From NCBI GenBank assembly GCA_015501585.1, contig JADNRY010000254.1:1-64000 (forward strand): 64,000 nucleotides of DNA. Direction: 5' to 3'. This stretch comes from Rhodocollybia butyracea (taxonomy: Eukaryota; Basidiomycota; Agaricomycetes; Agaricales; Omphalotaceae). Below are positions 22,401 to 33,807 of this stretch, piece after piece; positions within the stretch are counted from its first letter, which is position 1; the number at the start of each line of letters is the position of its first letter. The position numbers were made by a program, and so were the translations under genes. The notes beneath the pieces are model-generated. The model saw only the letters and a list, made by a program, of their open reading frames with translations. It was not told the origin of the DNA and did no database searches.

Positions 22401-22630
22401 GCGCCAAAGACAACAAAGTTTACACACTGAACATGATCCATACACCTGGCCACAACCTGGCCATATAGATTTTCAAACTGAGGTTTCCTCTGCATCTCGT
22501 CTTTGCGAGGGAGCCCTTGTTCTCATAGATGTTGTTGAGGGCGTACAAACACAAACGACCTCTTTATTATGCCAGACATATTTGTACAAGCTACATCCTG
22601 TTCTCGTGCTGAATAAAATCTATAGGCTGA
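19440..22630. other. Gene-poor intergenic region
   Basis: About 3.2 kb without a gene I can support. A 171-codon minus ORF at 20,487-21,002 has no recognisable domain and no flanking exon structure. A poly-G tract lies at 21,695-21,716. Confidence 0.5.
21695..21716. repeat. Poly-G tract
   Basis: Twenty-one G in 22 bases, interrupted by one A at 21,706. It could form G-quadruplex structure on the plus strand and is a likely site of sequencing or replication slippage. Confidence 0.9.
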
Positions 22631-22639
22631 GATGTCGTT

Positions 22640-23500
22640 CCTCCGCCAGGAGCGGGGCTATTGGGGTTGAAATCGCCATCTTTCTCATCGAACGCAACCC
22701 CAAATCGAAACTTGCCATCGGGTATGGATGATGCTATGACCAAACACGGGATCTACATTCACTTGTTTACCGCCTCCACCTCCGTTCCCGTCTGTGCATA
22801 CGTGAGCAAAATGTTCACGGTGAGGAGGAGTGAGGTTCCCGAAGAAAAAGATAAGGAGAGGGCAGCCAAGGTAAAGGCATCAAAGGAAAAACGCAGTCCA
22901 ACTCCAATGTCAGGTACTTAATAAGCATCTGTAGATGCGTCGACGCGTGATGCTACTCTTGCAGATACGCTGCCTGCGGAGCCGGAGCGGAAGGAAGGGA
23001 CTGTCGACAAGAAGACAGAATATGCAAATAAAGACGACGATATTCTCCTTGGGTTCGCACGTATATATTCCGGCACGTTGAGTGTCGGTAAGAGAGTCTG
23101 TGTTTTGTTACCGAAGTTCAATCATACCCTGGAATCGTCCACGTTGTCTGCTAATAATCTTGAATCATCACTTGGTACTCTCGACATTACCGAGCCATCT
23201 GGGGCTGACGATGCGAAGAGTGATGCTGATAGCGGCATTGCAAAACTCTCTGTACAGCCCCTCGAATGCGCCTTACATCCTCGGTCTCCCATCTTATGTC
23301 CAGACCTGTGGTGGCTCATCATTGGCTTTGGTACAAAACCTCGCGCCATTCGCTTTGACAATGTAACTCCTCACATTATAGGCTTTTGTCTCGGAACTAC
23401 TGACGGCAAATCCAAGTTAACGTTCGAGCCCATTAATGCTTGCGAGATTAATGTTGTGGAGAACTGCGGGCAGCCCTCCTACCAGTTTCTTTGAATTTTC
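22640..23500 (+). pseudogene. EFL1/RIA1-like ribosome-biogenesis GTPase fragment
   Basis: Around 22,770-22,900 the plus strand reads PVCAYVSKMFTVRRSEVPEE, followed by a Lys-rich stretch. Around 23,030-23,110, in another frame, it reads DDDILLGFARIYSGTLSVGK, then RVCVLLPKFNHTLESS. This is the order seen in domain II of elongation-factor-like GTPase 1, which releases eIF6 from 60S subunits: a VSKM strand, an acidic/basic insert, then LLGFARxYSGTL and LLPKYN. The GTPase domain upstream and the rest downstream are absent, and stops interrupt (22,919). The 3' part (23,280-23,494) is open but unrecognised. A relic, possibly carried here with the adjacent AAD relic. Confidence 0.55.
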
Positions 23501-23544
23501 AAGAACCACCTTCGAACACTGGTTAATCTGATGGCAATGTTCTG

Positions 23545-23810
23545 TCACCCAAAGGTGATATCTAAAACTGCGCACACTGACAGACTACGTTGATATCTTG
23601 TTCGTTTGCGGCGCTGGTGGGGGCTGGGATAGTATCTTCAAGAGGTCATGGAATATTGTCACGTCCGGGGAAGTCATTTATCTCGGCGGATCAGATTCCT
23701 GCTTCAATGGGGCGTCATGCACACTAATGAGTTGCAAAAGACCATGGGAGGACAGCTTAATTTGTTGTTTATCAAGTGCATATCTTCCCTTTCCCGCATA
23801 TCAGCCTACT
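23545..23810 (+). pseudogene. AAD relic (exon 5 region only)
   Basis: 'AAACTGCGCACACTGACAG' followed by TTGATATCTTGTTCGTTTGC and GTGGGGGCTGGGATAG corresponds to the [18 protein letters not shown] region of the intact AAD. It continues as NIVTSGEVIYLG and TTTGTTGTTTATCAAGTG (the end of exon 5 with its donor). Flanking exons are not seen. Third damaged AAD copy in the window. Confidence 0.8.
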
Positions 23811-24143
23811 TTTCGGAGCGCGAAGGCCGCAGGGAAGCGTTTCTGTTTAGTTGCCAGTGATGATCCACCATCTTCAGCTACCACTTACAAACGATCTAAT
23901 CCCTCTCAACCTGGTCAATATGTTCGCCCACTCCAGATAGATGTGCCAATTTGGCACAAGTGGCATGGAGAGCAAGAAGTGCTGGATCTGGGAGCAGTGG
24001 GATCGAGGGATCTGGCGTGGTGAAAGTGGTGATTAGCGACCGGTCACGCAGGTAGACCTCATATGGACCACAGAGATGTTTAGTCTCGTAACAATGGGGA
24101 GTGTTCTATAGGCACCTCAGTAAATAAGAAGAAGATAATACAG

Positions 24144-25154
24144 TCAACTCGGCGTCGCTTTGAACCAAAGCATTGATCGATTAAAGTAGTAGTGTATGGG
24201 CTTGAGCAATGTTATGATATTGTCCAGCGAGCGTGCTCTGACTCCGTTGATTGTGTATCCAAAACGCTCAAGGACAGCAAAAACTGACGAGGCATAGTCT
24301 CTCTGTAATGGAATACCTAAAACGAACGCAAGGATAATAGGACGAAGAAACATACCTTCAATCCGGAAAGTTTGAGATACGCACCTGGTATGATATGCGC
24401 GCAATGTGTAGGCCCGCAACAAGATCGCTCGAGTTCTGTCGTGTCTGGATAATCCTTGTGGTAACCCCGCAAAGAGTATTCGTAGTCGAAAACCTTAGTC
24501 ACAAGACGCCGGTATCCATCCCGGAAGAGAGCCTAATTGTGCTGTCGGACGGACATGGCAGTAACAGGAGGAAGTTACTCTCACTCGTTTTTAACTTCCT
24601 GGTGGGTTTCCGGAACTTGGTGCATCTCGTCTTTGGCTACTTTCTTACGAGCGTCGAAAGTGGACAGGCTGTGATGGCTAGAAAGGACAGCAGTTCGTGG
24701 GCCTTTATTTTTCTTGACTAGACGGACAGAGTCGGATACGCATTGTCAGTCCGCTCACATTTGAGATACAAACTGATACAAAAGACTTACACGGACGAAT
24801 GAAGAATTCTATATACATGTCTCGGAGTTCATAAAGCCCTGTATGACTGGCGCATGATACAATTGTACGGACGACCTCTGCACGCACAGTATTGGTGGGA
24901 GCAAGAAGAAGGATAAAACCAAGAACTCGGGCTCGAATGAGTTTATCCTTGTCTTCAAGCACAGATTGCTGGAAATTGAATATGGTTGTGTATGCGCTGA
25001 GATGATTTGGAGTTCTAAGTTTGTGCTGCACATCTTTAGGAGGAGGAAGAAGCCCTGGAGACAGTCCTTCGATAGTTATTGGTAAAACCATTAGTACCGG
25101 CATCGCTAAATTGGCGGAAATCTTAAATGGGCTTGCATCAATTATATTTCCCAC
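24144..25154 (-). pseudogene. HNH nuclease-like gene (Agaricomycete family), one frameshift and short C-terminus
   Basis: Exons on the minus strand: 25154-24791, 24717 to about 24583, 24532-24385, 24316-24144. Family marks are IRARVLGFILLLAP, a segment ending IEFFIRPFKKN, ALFRDGYRRLVT, then CGPTHCAHIIPG (first His of HNH) and DYASSVFAVLERFGY with SLDNIITL (the Asn/His region). The first three junctions fit except between exons 2 and 3, where the phase is one base short at an A5 run near 24,590; one more A would make it fit. The usual C-terminal continuation after LWFKAT is missing. HNH folds cut DNA or RNA, but the role of this fungal family is unknown. The 5' part recurs at 42,105-42,450, upstream of another NLR copy. 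Confidence 0.7.
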
Positions 25155-26430
25155 GCAATTCTTACTGGCCTTTACATCATGTCACAAGTTATGATAACCC
25201 TTCCGCAATCTCGCATATCCTTGCAATGACTTGGAACGTCAGCGCAAGGCTCGTTAGGTCCTTGTATGGTCTTAGATTATAGGTACCTAACTTGTCAGGC
25301 CCTTGTATGGTATTAGATCATAAGTACAATACTTGTCAACCCTTATATAGGTACATAAAGCTATCGCATTAATCGTGAAATGCAACAAGACAGAAGTGTC
25401 TACTCGGAGACTAAGGTAGCTGAATGAACATGCCCCCACCGCTGTGGTATACCATAGCATTACTTGGCCGAGTTCTACTGACTCACGAGTCACCATCCAT
25501 CTGAGTCTTCGGTTTAGCTGCACACTGAAGGATGGGTTTGGATAGTCATACGATAGCAGCGGAAGCATGTAGTTACATTGATGGTGACGAGATATCCCAA
25601 CTTGTTTGGATGGAGGGAGATGCATGCCCTATAAGTTCTGGGGCACTTGTACATCTCAGTCTCCCGCGCCTGCAACTTGCGCGGGGGCCTGAGTCACAAG
25701 GGCTTCTCAACCCAGGTCCCACTGCGAGTGAAATTAAATGCGAGCCGGTGATGCGGTACCTCCGGTTGGTCGCATCCTGTCCGCGCGTCCAGAGAGGTTC
25801 AGAGCTCTACCGTCTACACAACACACAACTGTTTGGATATTTTTCTCTACAAAGACCGCTGTCTTCGTGAATATATTCACACTGGTACATGGCACTACCT
25901 GGCACTACCTGTGAGTTTCAGACTGTTTTATGCGAGGAAATACAGTGCCTCCGGCACCCGCACATGTGGAGTACGGGACGCGATCACCTTCCCTACAAAA
26001 TCTTTGTTGATCGTAAAAATCATACATAAGGGAGAAATCAACCAATCTCTTGTTTCCCGTACACCACCACCATCGAGTCGTTGAACTTCCCCCAAGTCCA
26101 GAACCCAAATGCTTCCAAGGTTTGAAGATGACCGCAGCGGACAACATATCACATTCCTTGCTTGGTAATTCAACGCGTTACCTTATTGACCATTTTGATA
26201 GGATTCACATTCAACTTCGACGCCACTAGTTCCGCTGTCCGCACAATGCTGAATTCGAGGTGCGTATACTTTCCCCTCGAAGCTTTCTTTGCTGATCATT
26301 GCGCAAACAGATTTATTGTACAACGATCAAGTCATCCTCTCGCAGGCCCATGAAATTCTCAAAGTTACCCCCCATTGAGGCTCATGCCATCGCATATGCG
26401 GCCGTTCAATGGCTGTTACTAGTAGGCGCG
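25155..26430. other. Intergenic, no gene seen
   Basis: Two imperfect copies of a unit of about 43 bp (containing CCTTGTATGGT...AGATTATA/CATAAGTAC...ACTTGTCA) lie at about 25,258-25,340. The plus ORFs at 25,532-26,084 show no family features. Confidence 0.4.
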
Positions 26431-29233
26431 ATTGTCTATTTTACCGGTTTGTAGCTCATGTGCTCTTTTCAGCTGCATTTGCTCTCTTAGGTGCACCGCA
26501 GTGCCTTTGTACGAATTGATGGATGGGCGCCGGGCGCTCATTGTCGATCAGACGCCCATCGTCTTTCTCTCTCTCTCTCTCTCGGCTTCCAGTTTTGCTT
26601 GCCATGACTGGCCCACAGCGACTGGAAAACAACAACAAATGGAGGCTTAAACTGGGCTATCCCAAGTCCCAAGGTGGCTGGTACGCTCACTCGCTTGCTT
26701 CAAATTTCAAACCTAACACTCTTCAATACTCCAGTAACAAACAATATGGTCTGACTCGCAATAAAAACTCGGCAATTCTCAGATCAGACACGCCAGTAAA
26801 TCTCTCTATCAGCAGTTTCCCAGGATACCCTCACCGACTTGTCCCAAACAGCGACATTCTCTATAACCAGTTACATGTAACAGTTCAGGCCAAAGTGGCT
26901 TGGCCAAGAACAATGGCGCCTCCTATTCCATGATACAACAGCACGTCTCAAGAGCAAAGACCTGCTAGTGTTGAATGTTGAATGTTGAACGTTGAGATAT
27001 GACCAAGGTGATACGAAGAGGTGATTTGGCAGGCGGTGAGTTGTATTCAAGCTTCCAATATTCTAGGTATTGATTTGACATTCTTTGTAGCAGACGATTG
27101 CTTTTTCCTTCTCACTATCCGAAACGGGACTCAGCTGTTAGTTCAATATCCGAAGAGTTGAATCTACTGTTGAGGTTTCGAATCATATGCCGTACCAGAT
27201 ACTAGATACGTCGACGTTATATCGACCGGTTATACACGTTCTCATTTCTATTACGGCTTGATATTTTCAAGTAGCGCAACGCGTTTCCATGTGCTCCAGT
27301 TTTTACAATGTAAATTCCATTGGCTACCTGTAGTCTCGGACATCAGGCACCAGAATTTTTGAGAGCGAAGAAAATCGGTTACTCGTGGGATGGCTATATA
27401 TATTATGTGTGAGAGTTCGTACATACGAATCTTCGGTAGTCCTGATCATTATCCATAGGTTTAGCCATTCATCGACACTACAATCAGCTGGCTTTTAGGT
27501 CCTACGACGCCACGAGTTTTTGTGCTTACGTTGTTGTTTTCGCCATTGTACTGAGAAACTGAGCGGCCACTGAGATAAGAAATGTGAATACACCTATCAA
27601 ACATAACAACGACATACTCGCTATAGCTAGGTACATTGTATGAGCTACCGAGGGTATTCGCTTCAAGCTCAGCAACTACAGTTTGTAAGCCGGAAAAACA
27701 GTGGCAAAAATCCCAAGACGGTGCCAGTGGCAATAGATCCGCTGATCCATTTTCGGGTGAGGATATGCTGGAGAGGGTGCGAGCATGTAAGGCAGCTTCG
27801 ATGCGCACAGCATGCTTACCGAGTCCGAAGGCGGAGGCAGCGTCATTTTCTAGTTTCAGAGATGTTTCGTAGTACTCAAGTATAAATGTCCCATCCTGAA
27901 CCCGTCAAAACAAAACCAAGGAATGGCTGCAGAGCTGTTGAGCGCATTTCCGCGTTGGTAACTGAAGAACAACGAGTGTAAAAACGTCAAATCAATGGAA
28001 GGATTCCAGAACTGAAGGAATAACGAACGGGTACGAGTCTGCCCAAATCTTTCTGCTACTCGAACACAGGAAGATTTGAGTCCCAAAAACAGTACTTTTG
28101 AAGATGTTGTGAGCTTCAGAGCTCTGCTGGAGTTTCGGCTCGAATCCGGTTTGCAGTCGCTCCGCACAGGTGATCATGCGGAGTTTCCGTGCATGCAGTA
28201 ATCTGGTGCCACCGTGGTAGGTTGGGAGGGTTTAGTATCGTTCAAGCAAGCCGTCCGCATCAGGAGCTTTCGAGTGGTTTTTTATGTTACATGTTTTATA
28301 TGTTGCGAGTGTACAAATGGGCTGGAAGGAGGAATCGAGGCGACTCAATTTGTCACCATTCGTAGGCTTGTAGAAAATCTAAATCAGGCGTGAAAGGCCT
28401 GGCTGCAATGTTTTATAGTCATGAAAGGATTCTGGAGATGGTTTCCATCCGACCAGGATTCGGGCTCGAGCGCTGAGGTCAAATATTGATCAGACTCCAA
28501 TGTAAGAGCTGGCGAGTAGTACCACGTACCGTACGCGCCTAGCAGCAAGTCGAATGATTAACCAAATCTATCACCTCGTAGCACAACTAATCTCCAGGGT
28601 TCAGATCGTTCTTCAGGTCCTCAGGCGCGCGCTTGCGTAGTGGCTGCTGAACAGCTTTGTTGTGATCAGGACACCAGCTGGGTGAAGGCACTTGTGTGTC
28701 GGTTTCTTGTAATAGCAGTGACAGTATCCAGGAGGAGGAGGAGAATTTCATTACATGGCATGGTCCATGTGCTGAACGCCGGAACCATTAGGAGAGGAGT
28801 AGACGAGCTCGCAACTAAGGTGCTATAGATCCACCCGCCTCATCAATGGCTAGAAATACCACAAACTCCCTATATATTTTACTACATACATCTTTCTCGC
28901 AATACGGAATCTGACTCCTGAGTTTGTCGTGGGAATTGTGCACATGAGCGTTAGGTAGACTGTACAGCTGTTACATATGACCTGTCACAGTACGAGAACT
29001 TTTTTTTGAAGAGGTGCTTTTCCATGGTAGGAAAAAAGACATGATAAGGATGTATTTATTCGTGATTTATTGGTTCAATGATTTCGAGTTAAAGGATTCG
29101 TATGCATATGTATGTGGCTTGGTAGGTTAGAGGAAAGGAACACGGGGGCGATTGAGGCACGTGTTGCCGTAAACGTGTCACGTCTCAGATCCCAGTTCGT
29201 TGACTGCAACCGCCATCATCGTCGATTTTTGAT
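26430..29233. repeat. Segmental duplication block (partner of 42,470-44,615), content unrecognised
   Basis: Blocks such as CTCTCTCTCTCTC...GGCTT, 'CAATGGAGGCT', 'AAGGTGGCTGGTACG', 'CTCTATCAGCAGTTT', CTCGCACACAGGAA-like and CCTCAGGCGCGCGC occur in the same order in both places. A minus-strand open stretch (27,461-27,808 here, 43,286-43,546 there) retains similarity around TKxRGVVGPKSQ. The similarity is patchy, suggesting an old duplication containing a decayed gene I cannot name. Confidence 0.6.
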
Positions 29234-32200
29234 ATGAAACGTACTCGAAGGTCGTCCTCTGTAGAAGATTCTACTGCGACTCCGAAAAGGCTGCGAGGTT
29301 CAGAAAGTGAAGAGTGTAAGTTGCCGCTGAACTTGGTTGCGCAATGTTCATTCAATGCATCCCTATAGCAAATGTATCCATATTCTCGGGTGCATCCAAC
29401 TTCGGCATACATGGAGGATCCTTTACAAATGTTGCACGGGATAACAACATTAGTGGGCTCCTCATACTGTTTCAATTAAATAACATCGTTCATCACATCC
29501 ATTCAAAGCCACAAATATCCACAATTATCACGGTTGGAGTAGGTTTATCTATACATATTTCATGATTTAAAAAAGTGACAGCTCAAACAAAGATATTTTG
29601 AAAATCCGTGATTGGTTAAAGGCTCCAGATCCTTCTACCAATTTTGTGGCAGCACGCAACAAGAAGATACCTGGCACTGGAGAGTGGATACTTTCACATG
29701 AACATTTTGTTAAATGGCGAAAGGATAAATCTGGGCTTTTATGGATACATGGCAAAGGTAAATCACTTCTGTATGGTGTTTCTCAATCTAAACATAGTGG
29801 ATCTAGTGGGTTCAGGCAAAACATTTCTTTCGTATGCAGGCAACATTGAAATCATGTTATGTTTCATCTTTCTCATGTAATTCTTTAGGGCAACCGTCAT
29901 CAGAGAGCTACAGGATAATCCAACATCACTGTGTTGCTACTGTTATTTTGACAACCGTGATAACTCACAGACCAAGACTACTGCTCAGGGTCTGATTCGG
30001 TCACTTCTGCTCCAGATGGCTGCAAGCAGTGCAGGAATCCATCCTGCTCTACATGAGTTATACATGAAGTGCAGCCAGGGCATTATGGAGCCCACTATGG
30101 CAGATTTAAGCGCCACTCTGGTGGTTGTTTCCAAAGACTTAGGTCCAGTATACCTTGTGCTGGATGCCATGGATGAATGTAATGAGCCATTAGATGTTTT
30201 CAAGTACCTTGCTCATGCTAGAGGAAACCTCTGCATAGCTGTAACCAGTCGATATGTTGCAGAGACCAGCTATGGTACCACAGACAGCATTTACCTTCAT
30301 TTGGCACAAGATGCTTTTCATGATGATGTTACTAAATATCTCCAGGACAAGCTGAGCCATCGGACACTCAAACCAGAACTGTTCAAAGAAATAGTTGATT
30401 ATTTGACTGAAGGCGCTCAGGGACAGTAAGTAACCTTGATTCTGGACTTCAAGTTGATGGGTGGCGCTAATTTGAAACTGTCAAGGTTCCGTTGGGTTGA
30501 CTGCCAAGTAACTGTCTTGCAAAGATGTAAAACTCCCAAAGCCATCAGGGATGCCTTGAAAAAGTTGCCCAAAACCCTGGAGGAAACTTACACTGCGGCC
30601 ATTACAAGAACAAGAGAAAGTGAACATGTACATGATGCAGAAAAACTTCTTATGTGGCTGGTTTATGCCTTTGAATCACTATCAATCATCCAGGTCACAG
30701 AGATTCTGGCCATAGATTTGGATGCTCAAATATTTGATCCTGAAGCTCTGTCATTGGAGCTTGATGATGGAATTTATGATATCTTGGATTCCACTTTGAT
30801 CACTGTCAGTCAGGACAAAATTGTACAACTTGGACACAATTCTGTGAAAGAGTTTCTGACCCAAACCCACGCTGAAGTGCACATGAGCAGACTGTTCAAA
30901 ATTAATGAGCCCTTGGCCCATTCCATTATATGTCAAATGTGCCTTGTCTATCTATTGCAGTTTGACTCGCAGAAGATTGATGACTTTTGGCAAGGCTATC
31001 CTTTGAGAGAATATGCTGCAATACATTGGTCATCCCATATGAGGAGGTTAGGAGAAGAAATCCCTGAATTCAAGCCTGCCAGAGACCTAGCCATTACACT
31101 GTTGGGGAGTAGCAGCCAACTGCCATATGTGAATTGGATTACAATATATGACCAACATGATGGAATAGATATACCAAGGTGGAACCAAAGAGACATACCA
31201 AGGAAAAGACCATCTTCACTGTATTATATGAGTTTGCTTGGTGTGGTATCTTGTGTTAAGTATTTACTTGCAGGAGACAAGTGCAGTGTAAATGTGGAAG
31301 GGGGACACTATGGGACTGCACTCCAGGCAGCTGCCTGCAGGGGAAACAAAGATATTGTTCAGCTTCTGTTGGAACACAATGCAGATGTAAATGCTCAAGG
31401 GGGACATTATGGGAGTGCACTCCAGGCAGGAGCCATTAGGGGGGATAATGATATTTGCATGCTTCTTCTTGAGCATAAAGCAGATGTCAATATTCAAGGG
31501 GGACACTATGGGAGTTCACTCCAGGCAGCAGCCAGTAGAGGAAACAAGGATATTGTTCAGCTTCTTCTGAAACACAAGGCCGATGTCAATACCCAAGGGC
31601 CTGGAGAATATGGGAGTGCACTCCAGGTATCTGCCAGTGCAAACAACAAAGATATTGTGCAGCTTCTTTTGGAGCACAATGCAGATGTTAATGCCCAAGG
31701 TGGTCATTATGGTAGTGCACTCCAGACAGCTGCCAAGGCGGGAAGTAAGGATATTGTACAGCTTCTTTTGGAGCACAAGGCAGATATAAATGCCCAAGAT
31801 TGGAAGTCTAGGACTGCACTCCATGGAGCAGTCACTGGAGGGCACAAGGAAGTTGTTGAAGTTCTTCTTGTGCACAAGGCAGATGTAAATGCTCAAGGGG
31901 GATATGATGGCAGTGCACTTCAGGTAGCAGCCAGTATGGGAAACAAGGATATTGTTCAGCTTCTTCTGAAGCACAATGCTGATGTCAATGCCCAAGGGCA
32001 GAAATATGGGAGTGCACTCCAGGCAGCTGCCTCCAGAGAAGACAACAAAGATATTGTCCAGCTTCTTCTGGAGCACAATGCAGATGTTAATGCCAAAGGT
32101 GGAGAGTATGGGACTGCCCTCCAGGCAGCAGCTTCTAATGGAAGCCAGGATGTTGTCCAGCTTCTTCTGAAACACCAGGCAGATGTGAATGCCCCAGGGG

Positions 32201-33299
32201 GGGACTATATTGGGAGTGCAATCCAGGAAGCTGCTGCGCATGGACACAAGGACATTGTCTTGCTTCTTCTGGAGAACAATGCTGATGTAAATGCCCAAGA
32301 TGGAAAATATGGGAGTCCACTCCAGGCAGCTGCCCATAATGGATATGAAGAAATTGTCCAACTTCTTCTGGAGCACAAGGCAGATGTAAATGTTCAAGGT
32401 GGGGACTATGGAACTGTGCTCTATGCCGCTATCATTGGGGAAGCATGGCTATTGTGCAGCTTCTTGTGGAACGCAAGGCAGATGTAAATGCCCAACATGC
32501 AGACCATGAGACTGCACTACAGTCTGTTGCAGCATGGGGAAATTATGATATGTGCCAGCTTCTTCTGGAGCACAATGCAGATGTAAATGCCCAAGGTGGG
32601 GAGTTTGGGAGTGCACTCCAGGCAGCTGTATCCTGGGGAAACAAGGATATTGTCCAGCTTCTTCTGGACCACAATGCTGATGTAAATGCTCCTGCAGGAT
32701 ATCATGGGAGTGCAGTCCAGGCAGCAGCCAGTGCTGGACACAAGGATATTGTACAGCTTCTTCTGGAGCACAAAGCAGATGTAAACATGCAAGGTGGGGC
32801 ATTTGGGAGTGCACTCCAGGCAGCAACCTTTTGGGAATACAAGGATATTGTGCAGCTTCTTCTGGAGCACAAGGCAGATGTAAATCTGCAGGGGGGAGAT
32901 GATGGGAGTGCACTTCAGATAGCAGCCAGCAAAGGAAATGTAGACATCGTCCTGCTTCTTCTGCAGTACAATGCTGATGTAAATGGCCAAGGGGGACATT
33001 ATGAAAGTGCACTCCAGGCAGCAGTCAGTAGGGGAAGAAAGGATATTGGGCAGCTTCTTTTGGAGCACAAAGCAGATGTAAATACCCAAGGTGGGGAGTT
33101 TGGGAGTGCACTCCAGGCAGCTGTCTCCTGGGGAAACAAGGATTTTGTCCAGATTCTTCTGGACCACAGCGCTGATGTAAATGGATATGGGGGACCTTAT
33201 GGAAGTGCACTCCAGGCAGCTATTGAATGTGGAAACCAGGATATTATCCACCTTCTTTTGGCCCATAATGGAGATGCAGATGCACACAGGGGTGAATAA
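29234..33299 (+). pseudogene. NACHT-ankyrin NLR-like (STAND) gene, copy B: complete architecture, one frameshift
   Basis: Exons 29234-29315, 29369-29542, 29593-29757, 29807-29831, 29889-30425, and 30486 onward join in frame. The basic start MKRTRRSSSVEDS leads to a SGASNFGIHGGSFTNVARD motif (residues 34-52). A DWLKAPDPS linker follows, then Walker A GKVGSGKT (139-146), 'YFDNRDNSQTKTTAQGLIRS', Walker B VYLVLDAMDEC (236-246) and the winged-helix region KKLPKTLEETY...HNSVKEFLT. Twenty ankyrin repeats run from about 31,300 to 33,290. NACHT STAND proteins are nucleotide-driven switches used in fungal non-self recognition. In repeat 12, at the G run near 32,437-32,441, the frame shifts; as read, the protein ends at 32,487 (994 residues, about 12 repeats). 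The other eight repeats stay open to 33,299, so the break is recent or an assembly error. Confidence 0.9.
31300..33290 (+). repeat. 99-bp tandem repeat array encoding 20 ankyrin repeats
   Basis: Twenty units of 33 codons (a few with one extra codon) follow the pattern GGxxGSALQxAxxxGxxDIVQ then LLLEHxADVNxQ. At DNA level the blocks AAGGATATTGTCCAGCTTCT and CTGGAGCACAA recur almost unchanged, while the codons after GG, those after ALQ and those around NKD vary. Long antisense ORFs over the array (31,516-32,397 and 32,449-33,287) are shadows of the periodicity. Confidence 0.95.
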
Positions 33300-33807
33300 T
33301 AAATATGGAGGTATCCTTCAGACTACTTCCAGCAGTGAACACAAAAATGTTGTCCCTTAGCCTGTTGCTAGAGTACTGGTCTATATCATATTTCTAGTTC
33401 GGAATTCTAGTTCTTTTAAATACATCAGAAAAAATGTCTTGCGAAGAGGACTGACCCAAATGTGGAACAAAGACTTGTGGGAACTGAAGTCTTGAGCAGT
33501 AAGCATTTTGAAAGTGAGTCTTTAACAGAGCATTTGATGTTTCATTTACAGGAATAAATAGATCTCCTGTGCATAATGCTTACAATGGTCTATCAATCAT
33601 TATGCACAATGTATCTGCTTCTGTAGCAATATGACCAAACAGATTGGGTTCAGGAGCACAATAGGGACTCTGAGGAGGGCTTACCCTACCATTTATGGTC
33701 ACAGGCATGAGTATACAGCCCACGTTTGCCACTGTGGACCTTAAAGATGGACACGAGTCCAAGAGAGGCCCGGGTGGTGAACCCGTGATATCAGGTCGAT
33801 ATTTCTT
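33300..33807. other. Spacer between NLR copy B and Ngaro element
   Basis: 3' flank of the ankyrin gene; no gene seen. The left boundary of the Ngaro element is at 33,808. Confidence 0.5.

Noticed and set aside
24395..24721. 108-codon plus ORF opposite the HNH gene
   Set aside because: Lies antisense to exons with family-conserved residues (CAHIIPG, RDGYR); a shadow.
26523..26933. 136-codon plus ORF in the duplicated block
   Set aside because: The duplicate at 42.5-42.9 kb does not keep the same frame open; composition follows a CT repeat at its start.
29185..29475. Minus ORF opposite the NLR start (also 44,558-44,860)
   Set aside because: Antisense shadow of conserved NLR exons 1 and 2; present in both copies only because the sense strand is conserved.
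31516..33287. Long minus-strand ORFs (up to 293 codons) across the ankyrin array
   Set aside because: They mirror the 99-bp periodicity of the plus-strand repeats; a repeat unit of 33 codons keeps other frames open as well. No domain seen.
31300..33290. Could the regular repeats be a CRISPR array?
   Set aside because: The unit is 99 bp, entirely coding, without repeat-spacer alternation, in a eukaryote-like context.
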